Below are positions 34,486-44,759 of a stretch of 64,000 bases of DNA, piece by piece. The notes under the pieces were generated by a model that was given only the letters and a program-made list of their open reading frames with translations, did not search any database and had not been told where the DNA came from. The translations under genes and the position numbers were made by a program. Numbering within the stretch: position 1 is the first letter of the stretch; each line of letters begins with the position of its first letter. Source of the DNA: Prostheceraeus crozeri (lineage: Eukaryota; Platyhelminthes; Polycladida; Euryleptidae); contig CAJQUW010005335.1 in NCBI GenBank assembly GCA_907163375.1, positions 124,001 through 188,000 of the forward strand, read 5' to 3'.

Positions 34486-35235
34486 ATGATGGTAGATGAA
34501 ATAGTGTTAGATAAAATTAAGATAGCTTACACTTCTGATACAGGGATAGCAATCGACTGCGATCCATGTGTAAAGAGCTTGTTAGACTACGGAAGAGAGA
34601 AGTGTGTTATGTTGCGTGTGGCGCGTGAGTGTCCTCCCATTTCATTCCATTCATCAATTCGTCTCATTGATAGAGACAGGTAGAACTCATGGTTCTCATA
34701 ACGTATGCAATGGAAAGTTTTAGGCAACCTTCGACAGTTGGCTAAATGTCGCCCTGGCGCGAATGCATACTACGTTGAGACAGAGGCAATCACTTGCAAA
34801 CATGACGCAGAGAGGTTTAACAAGATTGACCATTGCCGAATGTCCCTTGCGGTATACATAGCTACGGGTTTCACCGCCGCCCTTTACAGGAACGCCCGTC
34901 GAAAGGAAGTATTACACCGAACTTCATTTGCGACGTTCAAGTTGACTGATAGCAGATTCAACTTAATGATAGTATTCGCCAGTCCGAAGACTGCCCAGGG
35001 CAAACCGCGAGGAGGTTCTATCATGTCTTGCCCCATGGTGGCCCTTAAGAGAGCCGATGGTTCGTTCTCGGGGTGTGTGGTAGGGACTCAGGCTTGTTGT
35101 TTCGACTGCGGCTCCGGCAACGGGGCGGGTGGTCGCTTCTCTTGGATGTCTGTAAAGAAAGAAGTAGTGAGTTATCATCTTACATATCAATTTAGTCATT
35201 TTTACTTACAGATCTTCTCGGACGCTTCCTCATAA
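34486..35235 (+). CDS. Unknown 216-aa protein, right copy (two exons)
   Basis: Exon 1 34486-34624, GTGAGT donor at 34625, intron 99 bp, TTTTAG acceptor ending 34723, exon 2 34724-35235. An alternative acceptor, GAGACAG ending at 34679, would run into a TAG after 14 codons, which supports the chosen one. Cys-rich, with a Gly-rich stretch near the C-terminus; family unknown. A GTATACTTTTT element at 34414-34424 resembles the TATACTTT of the 151-aa gene. Confidence 0.65.
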
Positions 35236-36260
35236 AGGAAATTCGAGATCGGATCACGATGATCGAAGGTGAAGTGTAGACACTCCACCCCTTTCTTCAC
35301 CCGAGAGTAGCATTTCTCCCCTCTTCCACGCTCGTACAAGAGAGGAGTTTCTGCTACTCTCCCCTTTCTAATAGGGATGTGCAGACGACTGGAACGCACC
35401 CTTCGATCGCGATCCACCAGCTGCGCCGAACGGTGCAGCTCGTGGTTCGTCTCGACAACCTTAGCCATCTGCACACGGAGTCTCTCCACTTCCTCCTTCA
35501 ACCTTCGTATCTCCTTCTCCCTACTTTCCCTCTCTGCTAGCAAAGCCTCTTCTCTGGCTTTCCCCTCGAGAGTCTTGAGCCTCTCCTGCTCCAACTCGCC
35601 ATCCCGCTCGCTTAATCTCTCCTTCACCTTCTTCATCTCTCCGGCCACGTTCTTTAGGTCCTCATACTTTGCCTTGTATGAGAAGGCCTCCTCCTTCAAC
35701 TTCTCCGCCTCTTTCTTTAATCTATCCCGTTCGGCAATCACCGGCGGGCGCTTGACAAAATTGCGACATTGTGTTGCAATTCCACTCACAGTTACGGCTG
35801 TAGGGGTCTCGCGATCGAGGTCGACGTCCTTGATAAGTTGCGACTGTAGCTCTCCCTCCTCCTCCTCACTATCGCTGCTGGTCAGCGAACTCTCGCTACT
35901 AAGCGAGGATACAGCGGCAATCGCTTCAATGGCGGATTGTAGCTCAGTGGCCTCAGTGGTGAAGAGTGAACTCCGTTCTTGCTCGTTGGCAGATTGTAGC
36001 TCTAAAGAACGGAGCTCAGTGGCGAAGAGTGAACTCCGTTCTTCTTCGCCTACTTCGCCTGTTTGACACTCGCTGTGTTGTGAGTGCCAATCCTCCAGCC
36101 GCTCACTTAAGCGACTGACTTTGTGGACTCCGCAATAGTAGCGAGCGACCCCTATCTGTTTCTTGTTAGTACAAGCGTGCTTTTTGAAGGCGTCAGCTCG
36201 GAATACCTTCCGGCATTGACACAGTTTGAAACTGGTCTTCATATTATTGTATTTCGGCAT
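35088..36260 (-). CDS. Zinc-finger / coiled-coil protein, right copy (two coding exons)
   Basis: Mirror of 20053-21225: exon 1 36260-35210, intron 35209-35150 (GTAAGT...TTTACAG), exon 2 35149-35088. Over the first 352 codons it is identical to the left copy, including both Cys/His groups and the coiled coil. Exon 2 overlaps the 3' part of the 216-aa gene on the plus strand. Confidence 0.8.
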
Positions 36261-36262
36261 TT

Positions 36263-37292
36263 CTGAAGCGAAAAACGGAAAACAATGATTTTTACACTTA
36301 GTGAGGAATGATAGATTTGAGTGTAGTGAGTGGCACTCGATCCCGTCGACAGCCCGAAGGCCTTGTACTGATCACTAGGGAAGTGAGAGATCTTCCCCGA
36401 TACCCGCTATTTACAGCTGAAGACATCATTGTCACTGCCCCGAAGTGGTAACAGCAACGCCGAGTCAAAGGTAGTGAACAGTAGCTGGGATCTAACCCCT
36501 CAAAGCTGCCTTAGACTTATTTAAATTTGAAACATGATATCAGATTTGAACTTAGCATACTTGAAAACCTTGAGGAAACATCCCAAGTTATTGCTTTGAT
36601 CAGCTTGATAGCAAGCCGTAGAGTGCTTGATTCACCAGCGTTTTGCAATGGAGATGTTTAGAGGCCACCCATGACAAGATAGCTAAGACTCAACCGATTG
36701 GCGTTCAAAGTGCTACGTTGAGAGCTGTGTCAAATGCCCAACATGAGTTGCCCCAGCGGTTACGGTCTTAAATATGACACATTCCCTTGCCACACTTATC
36801 ACTACGGCATCGTCCGCCGTCCCGAAGGAACACCCTGTCAGTGGAATATTACAGCAAAACTCTCCATGTCTTGCTCGCTTTCAGTGAAAAGCCGCTTATA
36901 CCATGAGAAGACTGGCTCAGACATCATTAAAAATGCTTTCATTGACTTCAGCAGGGTCGAAAACCCCAGAAAACCTCCAAAAATAGTGAATTTAAATTTT
37001 TCAACTTTTTAGCACTACTTATAAAATTTTATAAGTAGTCCATCACTTAGGGCAGGTCAATAGCGACCGAACCTTTTTTGAATCAAGTCAAACGGACTTG
37101 TAGAAGCAAAGTTACAAGCCTTTAAAGTTTTGGAGTCTTTTATGGCCTGGAGACGAAGGCCATCTCCTGGCGAACCTCTAAGTCTGACGGCTTAGCTGAT
37201 ATCAGCAATGAAATTTTCTAAGTCGGTTTCTTACAGAAACTTGGAATTTGGAATGTCCGAAGCTATCATCGGAGCTCAGAGAGACGACCTAC
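36263..37292 (-). other. Probable 5'-UTR intron of the right coiled-coil gene
   Basis: Mirror of 19021-20050 with the 26-bp palindrome at 37014-37039. A single G/T difference from the left arm is visible near 36520, and one Pro/Ser codon difference in the uncalled 92-codon frame 36734-37012. Confidence 0.5.
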
Positions 37293-37363
37293 CTCTGACA
37301 ATCGTTCTCCTCTAAATGACAAGTCTCCGTCGGTTCCCAGCTTATATAGTGTGTGACGATCAG
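37293..37363 (-). promoter_or_regulatory. TATA/Inr promoter of the right coiled-coil gene
   Basis: Mirror of 18950-19020: TATATAAG starting at 37348 (minus) and initiator A at 37317, 31 bp apart. Confidence 0.65.
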
Positions 37364-37772
37364 CTGATGACGTAATACCCATCATCCAAACACTAAAAAT
37401 CCCGTCTATCTCCGGTTCTAGTGCTCCGATTGAGCTGGAAATACACTATTTCCATGTAGAATTTGACGCTGAATCAGAATCTGGCCTCCGTTTTCCCATC
37501 CGATGCTTCGTTTTGGCTCTACAGTAGGCAGCCATCGCAAAAATTCTAACTCTGTCGTTTTTCCGAAAAATGTTGAAAATTTTTCTCTCCGATTGACTTG
37601 AAACTCTCCGATTGACATGAAACTCACCATACAGATAAAGAATTTGACGCTGATTCCAAATCTGAAATCCGTTTTCCCATCCGATGCTTCGTTTTGAAGC
37701 TACAGCCCAAAACGTCCCAAATTCTAACTCTGTCGTTTTTCGCCAATGTCCCAAAATCTTAAATGGCGTCTC

Positions 37773-40700
37773 ACATCTAAACGAAGACAGATAGGAACAA
37801 GCCGATTCTTTCACTGAATTTGTCTCACTCTTAGCTTTCAAACGAGCTATCGCACGACAAAATCCATCCACTGGAAGCCAAAATCGAAGCAAGCTGTCCA
37901 GAGGGGGGGGGAGGTCAGTGAAATTTCAGAATTTGATGAAAAATGTTTTGGTGACGGTCCCAGGTCGAAATTCCACACTTTGGAAAATTTTCAAAATTTT
38001 ACCCATACAAAGTCACTCTGACACTTAGGATTTTTTCAGGTAAGCGAGCTCCGACCTAAAATCTTGTAACCGCTCTAACTTTTGAACGAAGACAGATAGG
38101 AACAAGCCGATTCTTTCACTGAACTTGTCTCACTCTTAGCTTTCAAACGAGCTATCGCACGACAAAATCCATCCACTGGAAGCCAAAATCGAAGCAAGCT
38201 GTCCAGAGGGGGGGGGGAGGTCAGTGAAATTTCAGAATTTGATGAAAAATGTTTTGGTGACGGTCCCAGGTCGAAATTCCACACTTTGGAAAATTTTCAA
38301 AATTTTACCCATACAAAGTCACTCTGACACTTAGGATTTTTTCAGGTAAGCGAGCTCCGACCTAAAATCTTGTAACCGCTCTAACTTTTGAACGAAGACA
38401 GATAGGAACAAGCCGATTCTTTCACTGAACTTGTCTCACTCTTAGCTTTCAAACGAGCTATCGCACGACAAAATCCATCCACTGGAAGCCAAAATCGAAG
38501 CAAGCTGTCCAGAGGGGGGGGGACGTCAGTGAAAATTTTTTCTCTCCGATTTCGCTGGAAACATCCTTCCTAACCCAAAATTTCACGTAGATTCCGAATC
38601 TGGCCTCCGTTTTCTCATCCGATGCTTCGTTTGGGCGCTACACACCAAAACGTCCCAAATTCTAACTCTGTCGTTTTTTCGAAAAATGTTGAAAATTTTT
38701 CTCTCCGATTGACTTGAAACTCACCATACAGATAAAGAATTTGACGCTGATTCCAAATCTGAAATCCGTTTTCCAATCCGATGCTTCGTTTTGAAGCTAC
38801 AGCCCAAAACGTCCCAAATTCTAACTCTGTCGTTTTTCGCCAATGTCCCAAAATCTTAAATGGCGTCTCACATCTAAACGAAGACAGATAGGAACAAGCC
38901 GATTCTTTCACTGAATTTGTCTCACTCTTAGCTTTCAAACGAGCTATCGCACGACAAAATCCATCCACTGGAAGCCAAAATCGAAGCAAGCTGTCCAGAG
39001 GGGGGGGGGAGGTCAGTGAAATTTCAGAATTTGATGAAAAATGTTTTGGTGACGGTCCCAGGTCGAAATTCCACACTTTGGAAAATTTTCAAAATTTTAC
39101 CCATACAAAGTCACTCTGACACTTAGGATTTTTTCAGGTAAGCGAGCTCCGACCTAAAATCTTGTAACCGCTCTAACTTTTGAACGAAGACAGATAGGAA
39201 CAAGCCGATTCTTTCACTGAACTTGTCTCACTCTTAGCTTTCAAACGAGCTATCGCACGACAAAATCCGTCCACTAGAAGCCAAAATCGAAGCAAGCTGT
39301 CCAGAGGGGGGGGGAGGTCAGTGAAATTTCAGAATTTGATGAAAAATGTTTTGGTGACGGTCCCAGGTCGAAATTCCACACTTTGGAAAATTTTCAAAAT
39401 TTTACCCATACAAAGTCACTCTGACACTTAGGATTTTTTCAGGTAAGCGAGCTCCGACCTAAAATCTTGTAACCGCTCTAACTTTTGAACGAAGACAGAT
39501 AGGAACAAGCCGATTCTTTCACTGAACTTGTCTCACTCTTAGCTTTCAAACGAGCTATCGCACGACAAAATCCATCCACTGGAAGCCAAAATCGAAGCAA
39601 GCTGTCCAGAGGGGGGGGGGACGTCAGTGAAAATTTTTTCTCTCCGATTTCGCTGGAAACATCCTTCCTAACCCAAAATTTCACGTAGATTCCGAATCTG
39701 GCCTCCGTTTTCTCATCCGATGCTTCGTTTGGGCGCTACACACCAAAACGTCCCAAATTCTAACTCTGTCGTTTTTTCGAAAAATGTTGAAAATTTTTTC
39801 TCTCCGATTGACTTGAAACTCACCATACAGATAAAGAATTTCACGCTGATTCCAAATCTGAAATCCGTTTTCCAATCCGAGCCTTCGTTTTGAAGCTACA
39901 GCCCAAAACGTCCCAAATTCTAACTCTGTCGTTTTTCGCCAATGTCCCAAAATCTTAAATGGCGTCTCACATCTAAACGAAGACAGATAGGAACAAGCCG
40001 ATTCTTTCACTGAATTTGTCTCACTCTTAGCTTTCAAACGAGCTATCGCACGACAAAATCCGTCCACTAGAAGCCAAAATCGAAGCAAGCTGTCCAGAGG
40101 GGGGGGGGACGTCAGTGAAAATTTTTTCTCTCCGATTTCGCTGGAAACATCCTTCCTAACCCAAAATTTCACGTAGATTCCGAATCTGGCCTCCGTTTTC
40201 TCATCCGATGCTTCGTTTGGGCGCTACACACCAAACGTCCCAAATTCTAACTCTGTCGTTTTTTCGAAAAATGTTGAAAATTTTTTCTCTCCGATTGACT
40301 TGAAACTCACCATACAGATAAAGAATTTCACGCTGATTCCAAATCTGAAATCCGTTTTCCAATCCGAGCCTTCGTTTTGAAGCTACAGCCCAAAACGTCC
40401 AAATTCTAACTCTGTCGTTTTTCGCCAATGTCCCAAAATCTTAAATGGCGTCTCACATCTAAACGAAGACAGATAGGAACAAGCCGATTCTTTCACTGAA
40501 TTTGTCTCACTCTTAGCTTTCAAACGAGCTATTGCACGACAAAATCCGTCCACTAGAAGCCAAAATCGAAGCAAGCTGTCCAGAGGGGGGGGGACGTCAG
40601 TGAAAATTTTTTCTCTCCGATTTCGCTGGAAACATCCTTCCTAACCCAAAATTTCACGTAGATTCCGAATCTGGCCTCCGTTTTCTCATCCGATGCTTCG

Positions 40701-40860
40701 TTTGGACGCTACACACCAAAACGTCCCAAATTCTAACTCTGTCGTTTTTCGAAAAATGTTGAAAATTTTTACTCACGATTGCCTTGAAACTCACCCTACC
40801 GATGCAGAATTTCACGCTGAACACGAATCCGACCTCCGTTTTCTCATCCGACCACTCCTT
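37773..40860. repeat. Right terminal array: eight units of two lengths
   Basis: The phrase TCCAGAGGGGG recurs at about 37897, 38202, 38508, 38994, 39300, 39604, 40093 and 40579: spacings 305, 306, 486, 306, 304, 489 and 486. The long spacings contain an extra spacer (about 38522-38880, 39613-39970 and 40100-40460) with the TTTCGCTGGAAACATCC and CTCTGTCGTTTTT phrases. In the left arm this spacer type occurs only at the two edges of the array. Arm homology in strict register stops near 37782 (left 18531). Confidence 0.9.
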
Positions 40861-41095
40861 CCACTCGAAACAACCCATTTTACAACCCAACATTCAGCAC
40901 GAAAAACATCACACACTATAGCCTCAACACTAATCCTGGCGGTCGCCCAAGTCCACCACGACACTCAGACCCAAAGCACCACGGCGGCCGACCACGACAC
41001 TCTGCCGTTCCAGAGGGGGGGAGGGGAGGGGGAGGGGGGGAGTCAGCGATGGCGGCCATCTTGCGCTATCTGGTGTTTGTCACTTCCTTACTACT
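40861..41095. repeat. Right tip of the terminal inverted repeat with G-tract
   Basis: Complement of the left tip, ending CTTACTACT. The G-tract at about 41013-41041 is shorter than its left partner. Outside, GTCATTGAAG is unrelated to the left flank. Confidence 0.8.
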
Positions 41096-43345
41096 GTCAT
41101 TGAAGCATCCTTAGCAGATACTTGATAGTATGCTGATGGTCCTATTGGATCTCTTAGTAGCTGAAACCAATGACTGCCCCGGACAAAATAATTGTTTAGG
41201 CCTACATAATGCTGAACAATCTCAAATGCTTTCATTTCTTGGTTTTCCTTATTTGAGTAGATATTATGGATAACCGAAGTGTCGCCAACTCTAACGTGAT
41301 TTTGGAGTCGAGGCAGTAAGAGAATCATTTTTTCGACAAGAGTTTCGAAATATAGGAACTTATTTTTATTTCAGTGATAGCGATTTCACAGTAAACAGCA
41401 ACGACAAGCTGTGTAAAGCACGCCTTTGATTGAGTTTGCATATTCACATTTTCGCCAAATACTTCTGAAATGTGAAGGAAAGCTTTCATGATGAAGCTCT
41501 GACTCGCGACTTCGGCAGGAATTGTTTAGAGCAACTCATAAGCTACATTTGAAAGAAGGATATTTTTGCATATCTTGACATCATATAGCGACATCGTAAA
41601 GAAATCGTTACAGCATTAATTTCTAAGAAAGGGTTATTGTGTTGAACTGGTCATCATAGATTATTTCTAATTACAACAGTCTAAAATACTTACCACCGTT
41701 TTCATAGAAAATTTGCCGATATTCATATAGGCGGCCTTAAAAAGGGTTAATGAGTTGCATAATGACTAACACCTATACCAGTCGACAATTGCCATACATA
41801 CGCATATCTAACATATCTAACCAGGTGTATCCCATGTGCACATCCATCTAAGAATTATCGTGGCAATTAAACACAAATGCATTTGGATCAATAAAATGAC
41901 ATTCATCTCGAAAAAAATGATTTAATACAAAATGCATTGGATTATAGTGAAGATCAAACGATGCTGCATGTTCAATACGAAGAGGATACATATAGACTTT
42001 ACACTAGAGTCTCAATACTACAAACCGCACATAATATGTCAATGAAAACAGTCAGATGCAGTCAGTAAGTACTAGAAGCATGAATAGTGAAATTAAAACA
42101 ATTAACTTAGAATTCATGCGAAATGTCTCAGCTGAGAACCGTCTGTTGACAAATCATATTCAGAATAGTTACTTCTTGTGAACATTTTACTAATGATATC
42201 CCTTCCTTTTTCAAGTAGCATTCAATCAACCTGTTCATCAATGCAATTACGACTTAGACAGGTAAATAGGGTTTGAATGTTGCAACTTCAAATCCTTCTA
42301 TTCATTCAAAGAAAACAATTAACTTAGCGTGGCTATTGTCAATTTAATGCTTAAGCAATTTTTGACTTTAGACCTTGTCAAAAACGCTGTACTGCATATA
42401 AGGCGATCATAATTGCTATAAGCATTACAAATTAGCTTTCTGAAGTTGTAAAATTACAATCAGTGACGTATAATTTGCATCCCGAATGAATAAGGAAAAT
42501 GTGAGCTTTCAAACGGTAGTTAATGTATTGAGAGTGTCCTAATGTCATGAATCACGTGCTAAAATTGCAGCGTGACCAAGTGCCAGTGAATTGAAGTGCA
42601 GTAGTTTACTTTCCGAAGATGAATAGCGGAGCATGCCAATCATCAAAAATGAATTTAATTGCGTACAAAAACAAACTTACAGAAACGTTTGCAGGACGTT
42701 TGACCTTGTCATCTATTGTAAGATAGTTACGTAACATTGATGATTTTGTATAACGACAAAAGCGAGTGACCTCAATAACTATCAGGATGAGAATGCGATG
42801 AAGAAAACAAGAAAATGAATAATGGATATGTTCGTCAAGGTTCTTATTAACCTTGAATTATTACATTTTATCTTCTGTACTCATTTAATATTTACTTTGC
42901 GTGAGTAGCGAACAATAAGGAGAGGAAGAATGACTTGAAAAGTAAATTTATAAAAGTAGAAAAAACACAGAACTCAGATGAATGAAATGTCACTGAAGCG
43001 CTCCGACTGAACAATAAATGAGTCATGTAATGTAGTGAGATGATATTTTGGAGGCTGAAATTCAAAAATATTCATAAGACTTTGAAAATTCGGAAAAATC
43101 TATTCTGTACATTGAAGTAAGGAAAAAGAGCCGTTTAAAATCGTATTTAAGAAATATCACAAGCGAGTCGTGACGACTTTTCAAGCTGGACCCGGATACT
43201 AAAGCGAATGATCAACAAGCATGAAAGACTGATGACACTGCATTCTACATTCACCAAAGCAGTAAGCTTCAATGCATCGTCTACGAAGAAAAATTGTGAG
43301 GTCAAAAAGCATTGCATTCTGCATTGTCTAGGTAAATATCCATTA
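41096..43345. other. Noncoding right flank, nothing recognised
   Basis: AT-rich; short frames only (minus 41080-41328 and 43147-43383). No repeat with clear ends. Confidence 0.5.
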
Positions 43346-44757
43346 TAGGGGCGTACCAAAAGTTCGTGACGTTTGATTACCATGGTTTTAATTCGACTTT
43401 TTTCTTTTATCGTTCATCGTTATCATGTTGTATCAATCATGTGCATTGCCTATGAAGTATTGTCGGTTGATCGGTAACCTATAGAGACACGAAATGAAGC
43501 CGGTAAGCAGTGAAGCAGTTTTCCTTTTGTCAGCATGACGGACTTCACAAATCGTAAATGGAGATCTTGTCTGCTCTTTCTGTCCAAGGAACGGGAAACA
43601 CCAACCCGATCGGCTGAGCGTCTAAAAACAGTCTTCTAGACAATGCTCCTGCAAGAGCGACCATCAAGCAAATGTTCCCAGAGGGACGGAAGTCATTGGA
43701 AGACGCTGGGCGCTGTGGCCATCCACCCAGACAAGCCAGCGAAGAAAATGAAGATTTTGTTTGGCAGCTGATCCAGTCTGACAGACGCCCAACATTTGAT
43801 GAACTGGAGGAAAAGTCTCGCCAGCTGTCGCATGGGACTCTTGAGCGCATCTTCCATGACCGCCTTGAGTTCTCCAAGGTCTCGGCTCGTTTGGTGCCAA
43901 GGCTGCTGACTGCACAACAGAAAGGCGCTCGGGTCATCAACTCCTCTATTGTTCTTGGTCTTCTGGAAGACCATGACGAAGGGTTTTGGAGCAGATTCAT
44001 CACGGTTGATGGAACTCCGCTGCCAAACTTCTTGCCATAAAATAGACGAAAAGAAAAATGAATGCAATGGATAATGCGAGGTGAGCAGCCACTGGATCAC
44101 GCCGAGACAGCATCTTCTGCAGGCAAGTTCCAGGTGCCAGTCTTATGAGATTGCGAAGGTGTGATTCATGTTGACTACTGCCCTCCTGATCACACACTAA
44201 ACCCCGAATACTACAGCAGCCCCTCACAGATCGTGCGCAAGCTTTTTGCCGTAAAATAGACAGGAAAAGATTTCGCGACGTCCTTCATGTCTGCAGCATA
44301 ACGCGAGGGACCAAGGAGCGAAAACGATGACCACAATCAAGCAGCTGAAGTGGCTGCTGCTTCCTCGCCCACTATATTCCCTTAACTTGACCTCTACTGA
44401 CTTTCATCTCATCGGTCCGATGAAGTAGGCAATCGGGGGTATTCGATTCAATGGTGAAAGAGATAAAGAAAGCACCGAAAGCTTCATTCGGGAAATTTCT
44501 GCAGGATTGGCTTGAAGAAAGAATGAAGAAACTTGAGAAGAGATGGGAAAAGTGTATTGAAATTTAAGGTGACCAGATCGAAAAAAGAGTTTTGGTATGG
44601 TTTTAATGCTAACAATAAATATTTGTGCAACTGGAAGTTAAATGTTTTTCTTGTGAAATGCAACTGTCAGAACTATAAGAAATAATATTTAGATATGCAC
44701 TTGCGCCAAAATGGGCGTCTATAGATAGGAGAGACAAACGTCACGAACTTCTACTAT
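43346..44757 (+). mobile_element. mariner-family transposon relic
   Basis: The ends are imperfect inverted repeats that share AAGTTCGTGACGTTTG (left about 43360; right as complement about 44735-44751), each beginning near TATAG. Length of about 1.4 kb matches mariners. It encloses a decayed transposase (43535-44567). Confidence 0.75.
43535..44567 (+). pseudogene. Decayed mariner transposase
   Basis: Starts at ATG 43535. The frame is broken before 43672, then runs open to 44040 with SLEDAGRCGHPP, the helix-turn-helix-like region, and KVSARLVPRLLTAQQKGAR, all typical of mariner. The first catalytic Asp survives in ITVDGT. Later pieces in other frames match VIHVDY (second Asp) and TDFHLIGPMK (third Asp), then a WEKCIE C-terminus. 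Several frameshifts and stops separate these, so no active enzyme can be made. Confidence 0.75.
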
Positions 44758-44759
44758 AA

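Larger units (their letters stand above)
15107..41095. mobile_element. Giant palindromic PolB element (Maverick/Polinton-like, apparent snap-back form)
   Basis: The two halves are reverse complements. In the gene region position x pairs with 56313-x; at the tips the sum is 56202 because the terminal arrays differ by 111 bp. Tips read AGTAGTAAGGAAGTGACAAA (left) and its exact complement (right, ending 41095), and flanking DNA outside is unrelated on the two sides. No convincing target-site duplication is present (TGTATC left, GTCATT right). Each arm carries five genes including a protein-primed family B DNA polymerase, the hallmark of Maverick/Polinton-type elements. Integrase, capsids, packaging ATPase and maturation protease are not found. 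The arms differ at only a handful of positions noticed in coding DNA. The alternative of an assembly fold-back is weighed in the findings. Confidence 0.85.
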
